Source of the DNA: Tetraselmis striata
Taxonomy: Eukaryota; Chlorophyta; Chlorodendrophyceae; Chlorodendrales; Chlorodendraceae
Direction: 5' to 3'
Assembly (NCBI GenBank): GCA_006384855.1
Contig: VCJN01000438.1
Span: 1-64,000, forward strand
Length of the DNA: 64,000 nucleotides
The translations under genes were made by a program, and so were the position numbers. Each line of letters begins with the position of its first letter. Position 1 is the first letter of the stretch. Below are positions 55,778 to 64,000 of the stretch, in pieces. A model generated the notes under the pieces. It was given only the letters and a program-made list of their open reading frames with translations. It was not told the origin of the DNA and did no database searches.

Positions 55778-58700
55778 CTATCTGTATGCCTCCGGTAGCC
55801 CACTGGCGGCCAGCTCCTGCAGGCCCGCCTTGAGCCGCTGCGCCGCCCGGGCGCACTCCTCCGGCTGCATGTTGGCGTACGCGACGCGGATGTAGCCCGG
55901 CGCGCCGCAGGAGCTGCCCGGGATGACGCAGACGCCGTGCTCCTTGATGAGCCACTCCATCACCCGCTCGTCCGGGCCGCAGTCGGCCTGCAGCACGCCG
56001 ATGCCCGGGGAGCGGCCTCAGGTGGCGTTCCGGAGCCGCAGGGCCGCCGCACCAATTGACAAAAAGAGCTCGGGCTTAGGATTAGCGACCTGGCCTTCAC
56101 AGGGCTGCACATTACGGGCTGGGAAAAGACAGCTGGCCTGCGTAGCTGGAAGACCGGCGGGAATAAAGTGTAACAAATTTCAAATTCAAACTTCAAGCGT
56201 GGCGCGGCGCCTGATACAGTGAGTCAAGGGTGCCGGTACTCACAGGTAGCTTGGCCCAGATGTAGATGGCGCCCTCCCCGCCGACCACACCTGCGCGCAA
56301 GTGGCACCATCGCCATCAGCAGCGCTCACCCTGTGGCTCGGTGGGCATGGCGCGAGGCTGCGGGCAAGGCACGGGCGTGGGGGGCGTACCCTTGCCAGGG
56401 GTCCCCAGCGGCAAGAGCGCGTCCAGGATGGCCTGGCGGTTGGGCTCCAGGCTGCGGACATGCGCGGCCTGCACGAGCGCGCGACAGGCACCAGGCCAGA
56501 CCCCGTCGAACATCGGCTACAGAACATCAGCTGGGTGATCGATGTGCTGAGGTGCTGCCCATGGCGGTCCATCCCAAACAACGGAGCGGCGATGCCTCCG
56601 GGCCGGACGTGGGTGGGGCTTGTGGCGACGTGTCGGCATGTCTGTCACGATTACGAATCGTTTCTCGTATGGAGTTTTATAGCGTGGATGCCTGTAGGGA
56701 TGAGGATGATTGAGCGAGGATAAGGAAGCGGCTCCCATAAAGAGCTACTGGACTTGGGTATCTAGGCAGACAGGCGAACGAGGAACGACCCCCTCCCTCG
56801 GTTTCCTGCATTGTTGGGGTTACGAGCCCAGTATTATGGAAGGCTGTTTCCAGGCTGTCAACCAAGTGGCGCATAGCTTTTGCCATCGCAGCCAATGCGG
56901 GCGATTACGGCTAGGGGTGTGGCCTTTGAGAGGCTCGCGGCACGCACCACCCACTCTCGGCCGGCATTCACGGCGCCCAGCGCCATGTGCATGCTGACCT
57001 GCGTGGGGCAGATGGGGATGGTGTCCTGCACTTTGTCCATCTCCGCACCCTGGCATGGGGGGGGGGGGGGGGGGGGGGGCGGGGGCACCGCGAGGCGGGA
57101 ATGAGGCAACAGTCAGCACGTTGTCGCGATAGGCCAGCCGCGGGGGGCCGTTAACCTCGTACTGACCGTCGCACGAGCCGACGATGCATTCATGCTGGTT
57201 AGCTTGTCGAGTGGTAGTCCTTGAAAACCGCATGCCTGGTTCATCTCGTGCGGAAAGGTAAAACAAGGAGACGGACATGTGGTCTGACTCGGTGGGCGGA
57301 GACTCCTTATAGCGCTGAGCTACTAGCGCGTGGACGCGGCGGTCGAGGTGCAGGTGAGGTTCTGAGGGACTCGCAGACTGTGACCCCGGGGGGGCGCGGG
57401 CATCACCACGTCGCCTTCCGCGGGGTAGGCGAGGTAGCCCATGCGCCAGCCCATCATGCCGTACGCCTTTGAGAAGGAGAAGACGTTGATGACGTGCGGC
57501 CCGCCGACGCAGGCATGCTGCAGCCCATCGTACACAAAGTGCTCGTATGTGTTGTCCACCACCTGGCGCACAGCAAAGGGAGGGGAGGCCGAAGTTGGCA
57601 AGGGCCGCTGCGACACCATCCAGGGGGCATGCGGGGGCGATGGCGCAGCGCGAGCCCGCACCAGCCAGACGCCAGCCCTCTCGCAGATGTCGGCCGCCCG
57701 CTGTACCTCCTCACAAGACATCAGCACGCCTGCCAGGGCAGGTCACGGTGCGATGCATCACACGTGTCAGCCCCACATCCGCTGCATTAACAATACCGCG
57801 CGGGCTATATGCCAGTGCAGGGCGGGCTATCTTCCTGCGGGTGCCGACGCCCCTTGAAGGACCGTTGTCATACCCCTTGAATCAGGCTTGCCTGCAACCT
57901 AAAAGACCAAGTCACCAGTCTATTTGGATGGAAGCTCAGCCATTACAAATAGAAGAGAATAGAATGTGTGTTGATAGTGTGTTGGAAGTTGTTTATATTG
58001 CGGATAGTTATTCTGAAAGAAAACTGACAGACACATCTTGGCCATATTGCGAATGGATTTCGGAGAGCACCATACACATAGTGTGAGTTTGTGTTGCCCA
58101 TTTATTCAAGAAAAAAGTACATCCAAATACATCAATGCAGGCCGATGCACAGCGATTCCGCGTTAGGTAATCCTTATACTTGTACGTAAAACAAAAGGTG
58201 TTAAAGACGCGTACTTGGTAAGGATAGCACAGCCCGTCTGTTCTAAGAATTATACTATCAGGATATATACAAACGCCATGTAGTAATCAAGTGCACTAGA
58301 CATGAGAGATTGCAAAATCCTTGCCGTGTTCTAAACAGTATATGATGGAACTTCAGCGAAAATAATAAGGGGATAGAATAATAGTATAATGTAATAGAAC
58401 AGAATAGAAAACAACGCTAGGAGGGTGGCAAAACACGGCCAGGCACCGCCGTTCAAGAGCTTTTGCCACCAACGTACTGGTTATCTGTAGTTCCGCTACA
58501 TCTCTGTCTATATTTGACCTCTGGCAGGCAGGGCGGGTTCTTTCCTGCGTATTCCCATTCGACGTCCCACCCATCTATCGCTACACCAAAACGAAAGCCT
58601 CGAATTGCGATTGCATGCGATCTATGGGAACGCTCGAAAGTAAGTCCAGGATAGTTAGTCCGCGCTTTGTACCAGGCAGGGCAAGCTCTGATGCGCGGTG

Positions 58701-60718
58701 TTCTTATCGCCACTACTGCCGTCCCTACTGCCCAGCATTGATCGCCGGCTACAGCAGCAGCCCTAATACACCCGAGGCTACACGGTACGTCCCCTCATCA
58801 ACTGTTGCCGCAGTATCAAGTAAAGATGCGCGAGCCGAGTCAGCGTGGCTTGTTTGCTCATGAATTGTGCGCAAACACTTTTTGGACGGTCTGCCTTGGC
58901 TCTCCTTTGTTGCCGATACCGTAACACTTTGGATCCCCACACCATTATGATGTTTCACCCCCCACCCCCCTGACATACCCACATACAACCACACACACAC
59001 ACACACACACACACAACCCAAAACACACACAACCGCCAGCACAGTGAGGATCCAGTTAAAAGTCACCTCAAGTACGGAGGATTGCACCACAAGGTGATCC
59101 ATGACACGCCGTGTTTCAAAACCTGCCAGTCTGTGTTGGTCTCCCATGGGAACCGACATGGCTAAGCATACGTTGTTGCAGCGAGCGGCGGCACACAAAA
59201 TCATCACGCACAATGTAGTAAAGACTGGGCGCATCCGTACTTGGCCGCTGGGTCACTGTGCGGGTGACCAGCCAGCCCTTTAGAGGCTGCCTCCAGGTTT
59301 AGGCCCATGACATGTAATAATCCAACTACAGGCACGCCATAGAACGGATGAGTTGTTTGGCTTTGCTCGAGTGCACCCGGTCATTGCACTGTGGGCGTGC
59401 CATGGCACTCCCATAATATGGATTTGTAGCTTCGCCTGGGGACATGCTTCCATGGTAGGGCTTGATTGGGCCCTGTGTTAAGTGCCCGATCGGGGCTGAG
59501 TGATGCCTCTCCGACCATCTACAGCTCCATGTAAGGTCTCCCTCTCTCCCTCTCCTTCCTTCCCTCCCTCCCTCCTTCCCTCTCTCTCGCTTCACGCGCA
59601 ATCTTTATATGTCAAACTACACTGTCGTAGAGTAGTTACCGCTGTATTCTCAACTGAGGTTTTGCCCATGCTTATAGTACTGATGCAACTCGCCTATATG
59701 TACAACCTTTATCATAGCCTTAAAGCCTACACCTGGGCTTGCTGGCCACACATGAGAGCATTCGCTATAGCTCAGTCCATATTTGACCTCTGACAGTCAG
59801 GGCGTGATCGTGTTTGCAGTGCTCTTATTTAGTTCCACGTCGGCGCCCGTAGCTGTGAATGGAGTGTTGTGTGCAGTGCGCCCGGCTGCGCTCTCGTGCA
59901 CTGTGCTTCCGCTGTGTTTTATTGGCGCCCCCCAGCTTTTGCAGGCGCAGAGCCGCGCCCAGCGTGGCAACTCACCGGTTGGATTGTTAGGGTTGACAAT
60001 GGTCACCATCCTTGGGGGACGTTCGCCGTTGACCTCCGCCTGGAAGCCGCAGCAACACCGGTCAGACGCTAGCGTGCCCTGCCAACCGGTAGCATCATGA
60101 CTGCCAGTGCTGCGGCTTGGGGCAGCGCACCTCCAGCCAGTCGAGGTCGGGGTGGAAGGTGTCGGGGCGGCAGGGCCCAAACACCACGCCGCCGGCGCCG
60201 CCGGTCATCTGGTGCGCCATGAGGTGGTTGAAGTAGTACGGCGCGAACAGCACGCAGCGGTCCGCCTCGTCGGTGAGCGTGAGCACCACGTTGGTATACG
60301 CCTGGTTGGCCCCCGCCGTCACCATCACCTCCACCCCCTCCAGCGCGTTCTCCTCCCGCAGCTTGCGGCGCAGCGCCTCCCGCAGCTCGGGCAGCCCCTC
60401 CGTCGGCCCGTACCTATGCGGAGACGGCGCCAAAAGGGAGGCTGAGGGAGCAGGTGATCGGGCGGCGCAGGTACGCATGCAGGCGCGAGCGAGGCGCGCT
60501 CACTGGTGGACCTGGCTGCCCTGCAGCGCCTGGGTGGCGGCCGCCACGGCCGCTTCCGGCGGCGCCCAGTGCACGATGCCCTGCGCCAGCGACATGACGT
60601 CCTGCGCGCCGGCCATGAGCGCCTTGGTCTTGGTGATGATGGGCGGGTCGGTGCCCAGCACACGCTGCGACACCCCAGGCGCCTGCACGCGCAAGCCACC
60701 GCGCTCAACCGGCTGCAG
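55778..60718 (-). CDS. ISS1: PLP-dependent aromatic aminotransferase, ISS1/VAS1-like
   Basis: Nine exons in transcription order: about 60718-60504, 60413-60131, 60039-59976, 57729-57662, 57562-57407, 57049-56948, 56468-56390, 56290-56244, 55987-55778. All internal phases agree, giving about 408 residues (plant ISS1 about 394). Class I/II aminotransferase; plant ISS1/VAS1 transfers amino groups between aromatic amino acids or Met and 2-oxoacids and links auxin and ethylene pathways. Motifs: RVLGTDPPIITKTKALMAGA, SLAQGIVHWAPPEA, YGPTEGLPELREALRRKLRE, MVTAGANQAYTNVVLTL, MVTIVNPNNPTG, VVDNTYEHFVYDGLQHACVG, VFSFSKAYGMMGWRMGYLAY (SFSK contains the PLP Lys), VQDTIPICPTQ, GGEGAIYIWAKLP and GVCVIPGSSCGAPGYIRVAY. 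No in-frame initiator ATG precedes RVLGTD before a stop, so the first coding exon lies further upstream or is unrecognised. Intron 3 is 2.2 kb and holds repeats. Confidence 0.88.
58495..59860 (+). repeat. Short interspersed TTTGACCTCTG repeat, two copies in ISS1 intron 3
   Basis: TATATTTGACCTCTGGCAGG followed by CAGGGCGGGTTCTTTCCTGC lies near 58509. ATATTTGACCTCTGACAGTC followed by AGGGCGTGATCGTGTTTGCA and GTGCTCTTAT lies near 59788. Related copies occur at 23735-23800 and 38276-38345. The interval between the two contains an AC microsatellite (about 58992-59013). Confidence 0.5.
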
Positions 60719-60759
60719 CAAGCTCTACACGCACAGCAAGCGGCAGCAGCTGGGCCCAT

Positions 60760-61690
60760 CGATTATGCATGTCAATGAGAACTGCCACAAAGACAAAACT
60801 CAATATTGTTTGATGAAGTCACACTAGCGACAATGAAGTACTTTGCAGACAAAACGACGACGACGACGACAACAGGAATAGCAGCAGGCTGGAGGGTAGT
60901 GCGGGCACTGAGCAGGCTGGAATTTGGTCCACGTCACCTTATTTGTCGCCGCTGTCGCCATGGCTACAGTTACTGCGCGACGAGTGGCGCGCAGGATGGC
61001 ACTCGATTTCTTCGCCGCGAAACGGTTGCTATGAGGAACCCGACGAGCTCCCGCCGACGTTGCCTGACTCCACCTGCCGATGCCGGGCCAGAGGGGTGGG
61101 GTTGGTAACTAGCGGGTGGGGAATTTAGGAGTGGATGAGCGCGGCAGGTAGTCTGGGCTCGGGGTATGCTGAGCCCAAGGGGGGGGGGGGGGGGGGGGGG
61201 GGGGTTCGTCGGTCACCTGATGGCGATGCGCAGCGGCGCCCTGGGGATTGCCGAAGCAAAAACCGCTTGCATCGGGCCCGCCGCTCCTCGATTGCGGACG
61301 CTGCCCTACGGCGTGCCGATTACCAGGGTAGCAGAGCGGCGGGAAGCTTGACTCGGCCGAGGTAGCGGAACAAGAGGTGGCCCAGATAGCGAGGGGGAAG
61401 AAACACTTATGTGAGGCAAGGCAAGGGGGGGGGGGGGGGGGGGGGGGGGGGTGTTCGGCGGCAGTGCTGGTCTATGCGAGCAGCACCATTACTACGACTA
61501 AAATATGGGCGTGGTTGCCGGATGGGGGTATAAATAAGTCATGGCGGGGGAGGAGGTACGGTATTGCTCGGTCTATTTCGCCGACTTCGGGAGCTGTGCA
61601 TTTAGCTTTTTGGAAGGGGCGGCACGGCCGCGCGGCCGCGCGCTCTCCGCTTAGCAGGCGGCGTTACGAATATTTTTGAAAACGACATCA
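60760..61690. other. No supported gene; two poly-G tracts
   Basis: G runs lie at 61179-61204 (26) and 61425-61451 (27), and an ACG triplet repeat near 60855-60872. The Gly-rich open frames are artefacts of the tracts. The missing first exon of the aminotransferase may lie in the early part. Confidence 0.4.
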
Positions 61691-61694
61691 ATCC

Positions 61695-62117
61695 ATGCCC
61701 GTGGTCATGCTCTTGTCGATGAAAATATTGTTGCCCGGCGTGTTGTTCGTGTTGTTGAGCGCGATCATGGGCGCCAAATTGGGCTTGAGCAAGGACATGG
61801 GAATGGGCAGCACTGTGGACAACGTTACAAGCTTGCGTGGGCGGAATCATGGAAAGCGGCAACAAGGGCATGGGAACGGGCAAGGGCAAGGGCATGGCAG
61901 CATGATGTGCATCGGAATGGACAGGGGCATCTACGAGCGATATAGGCATGTCAGACTTTTGACTAGTGCCAGTCGGATGTTCCTGCTGGTGGGTGAGAAG
62001 GGCATGCAAGGTGTGACTAAGAACTATGTGATATATAGTCATATTGGGTGCTCTATATGGCAGCCATATGTGCATAGGACGATGCCCAGAGCAAAACTTG
62101 GCTACCCGCAAGCATAG
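61695..62117 (+). CDS. Possible small secreted Gly/His-rich protein
   Basis: An ATG-led frame of 140 residues starts MPVVMLLSMKILLPGVLFVL LSAIMGAKL, a good signal peptide or single membrane anchor. It is followed by a Gly/His/Gln-rich stretch (HGKRQQGHGNGQGQGHGSMM) that could bind metal. The C-terminal 70 residues are unremarkable. The antisense frame is similarly open, so coding status is unproven. Confidence 0.25.
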   Translation: MPVVMLLSMKILLPGVLFVLLSAIMGAKLGLSKDMGMGSTVDNVTSLRGRNHGKRQQGHGNGQGQGHGSMMCIGMDRGIYERYRHVRLLTSASRMFLLVGEKGMQGVTKNYVIYSHIGCSIWQPYVHRTMPRAKLGYPQA

Positions 62118-62555
62118 CGTAGCCTATTGCATGTGTATGCATTATGAAAACAACCCGCGCATTGCACAAATGTCTAGGATGCATAAGCCCCCCTTTCTCC
62201 CCCCCCCCCCCCCCCCCCCGCCCCCCCCCACCGAGGATTCAGGATGGCTCGATGGGGGGTTGGAGCGGCCCCGGCTACATTTTTGCTTATATATGCCCCT
62301 GCAAAATGTGCAACCACACACACTATCCATACTGCGTTGGCATATGTGCCTCATTGGACGAAACAAACACAGCCGCCATACCACTATCATTCTAAACTGA
62401 TGCGTCTATTCCGATATATCGGCATGTCACCGCCGAACAAACGAATCCTCGGGTAGTGGGGACGAGGCGGGGGGATCTCCTAAACCAATATATTCAATCC
62501 CGCTGTTGATTGCCTAAGCAATTTATTAATGTTTCCCACGAGTATTACGGGCTGA

Positions 62556-62625
62556 CGGTACCAATATCAATACTACTGTATTGATATACTACGGTACCAA
62601 TATCAATATCAATACTACTGGCGGT
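62556..62625 (+). repeat. GGTACCAATATCAAT direct repeats next to the SINE
   Basis: GGTACCAATATCAAT occurs at about 62557 and 62593, the second with an extra ATCAAT unit, each followed by ACTACT. This lies directly upstream of SINE copy 2. Confidence 0.6.
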
Positions 62626-62650
62626 ACCGCCGATGAATACGGGCCTCGCG

Positions 62651-62912
62651 TTGTCCGATGTCCGCTCGGTAGAGCGGTGGTCTCCTACTCGGGAGGTCCC
62701 CGGATCGATTCCCGGCTCTGTCATATTTCATGGCAATATCGTCCGGGCCCGTGTCCCAGGTTATCCGGTTGATGCATTGGCCCTTCGGGATTCGGATGAG
62801 GCAACGGTCTCATGGCTCTATGCCAGACCTACGACTGCAGTTCGGCGCACGAGGTCGAGTGTTGAGGCGGCTTCGGCCGATGACCCGGGGCGAGCTTTAC
62901 TTTACTTCCATC
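62651..62912 (+). repeat. tRNA-derived SINE, copy 2
   Basis: A tRNA-like head carries an A-box-like GCTCGGTAGAGCGG (62664-62677) and a B-box-like GGATCGATTCC (62702-62712). The arms around TCTCCTACTCGGGAGG could mimic an anticodon stem. The body matches copy 1 at 4676-4892 in inverse orientation. It is not called as a tRNA because the acceptor stem does not pair convincingly. Confidence 0.6.
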
Positions 62913-62919
62913 ACTTTAA

Positions 62920-64000
62920 TTAACTGCCAAGCCGCCGGTATTTCGCACATCGCCGTTGTACGATAATTGACGATACCAGCAGATACCTTGTACACTGCGC
63001 CGATAGCCCAAGCGGTCGAGCTATGATTTTTCTTACGGTCCTAGCACAAGGTAGTCGCTACAGGTAAGACCTCTTCCGTTACTCGTTGCGCATACGCGAG
63101 TTTGAGGTGAACGTACATCTCACAATCGTACAGAAAGCATCTGCTTCGCTGATGTCGGATGTCTGCGTCTGCAAAACAGCCGTCCCGGCGGTGTCTTCCG
63201 GAACTTGTTCCTCACACGCAGATTTTTTCGACACCCCACCCAGCTCCCGCCGGGAGACAGCCCGATGCGCCATGCATCACGTTGCATGACACATCTGCCG
63301 CACCTCGTCTCATCATCCGCTGCTACCGGGGAGGAATCGTACGGTCGGGTGACCGGGCTTGGCTTAGCGTGCGGAGCCGGATCTCGCAAATGTCGTCGCG
63401 CAGGAGCCGCAAGACCGGCCGTGCTATCGCGACTCGTGTTGCACCATCGCGGTCCCACATCCCAAGTACCCCCCCCCCCCCCCCCCCCTCATACTAGTTG
63501 TGCCGGGGCGTCGGCTTGGCCAGCGCCGTGCTCGACGCTACTACGCGGCCATGGCGCGGCCAGGATACGTGGCCGTGGCGGTCGGGTAGTCGCTTGGCAC
63601 GGCAACCCTTGCAAGCGCTCAGGCCCGTCCCGCCCCCGTTCCCATTTTGTGGCGCGCATGGCCCGCGAGCGAGCCTAGAATTAAGTCGTGCTATCAGAAT
63701 ATGCAAGTCGAGTAGAATTATGATCTAAACTAGTTTATGGGATTTTGATCTGAGCTAGTGTATGGGGCTTCCTCCTTTCCTTACTGTCCGCTCTTTCGGC
63801 TACCGTTGCTGCCAAGTGGTACCGGTTATTAGTCCGCCCGTCGTTGCGCCCTTATTATGGGTGCAACAAATTGAAATTGAAATTGAAATTGATTACAACT
63901 GCTAGTGTGATGCATCCACTGGCCCAGACTGAGTTGTTCTTAGGACATGCTATCTCTGACCATAATAGGGAACACTAGGTGTAATTACAGCTAACAGTAA
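62920..64000. other. No supported gene; repeat ends
   Basis: It contains a 63471-63487 C run, the family C-like left end at 63719-63740, the 31.2-kb-related repeat at 63750-63860 and a TTGAAA repeat at about 63869-63893. Overlapping open frames at 63.1-63.7 kb on both strands have no known motif. Confidence 0.4.

Noticed and set aside
63000..63070. Possible tRNA starting GATAGCCCAAGCGGTCGAG
   Set aside because: It resembles a D-arm and anticodon arm, but no TTCRANTCY T-loop follows in range.

Overview
The window is nuclear DNA from a eukaryote, most likely a green alga or close relative. The evidence is intron-rich genes with GT-AG introns (donors mostly GTGCG/GTGAG), strong GC-rich codon bias, a plant-type aromatic aminotransferase, ankyrin-repeat and secreted lectin-like genes, and DIRS-type retrotransposon remains. 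No bacterial operon, CRISPR array, rRNA or complete canonical tRNA gene was seen. Exon joins below were worked out by hand from splice signals, phase and protein similarity remembered from the families.

Layout. 1-7.7 kb: mostly repeats, with one possible cysteine-rich exon at 0.47-0.63 kb, a dispersed repeat, a tRNA-derived SINE copy, a 141-bp tandem repeat and a G-quadruplex-prone array. 7.7-9.7 kb: a frameshifted gene of a transposon-like family carrying DGGPDHN. 10.6-13.5 kb: EBP2 (rRNA processing), 5 exons. 14.9-15.5 kb: a damaged ankyrin gene on the minus strand. 17.7-21.3 kb: a multi-exon ankyrin gene on the plus strand. 24.0-30.1 kb: beta-prime COP (COPB2), 12 exons, minus strand. 30.3-33.9 kb: repeats, including one element inserted in another with a 13-bp target-site duplication. 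34.0-37.8 kb: GPKOW/MOS2 splicing factor, 6 exons. 38.8-40.4 kb: an intronless secreted protein with a fucolectin-like domain. 41.3-54.6 kb: a graveyard of retroelements (LINE fragment; two YR/DIRS-like elements facing opposite ways at 48.7-51.6 and 51.7-54.6 kb). 55.8-60.7 kb: an ISS1/VAS1-like aromatic aminotransferase, minus strand. 60.7-64 kb: repeats, a second SINE copy and one possible small secreted protein.

The identified genes are unrelated housekeeping genes (secretory coat, ribosome biogenesis, splicing, amino-acid metabolism). The striking genome-level features are very frequent 15-34-base G/C homopolymers, mostly in introns and mostly C on the coding strand; a very short coding start in COPB2 (3-nt coding exon followed by a 21-nt exon); and an over-represented octamer AGTCGCTA. 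I found no convincing new defence or biosynthetic system; the best candidates for novelty are listed as findings.
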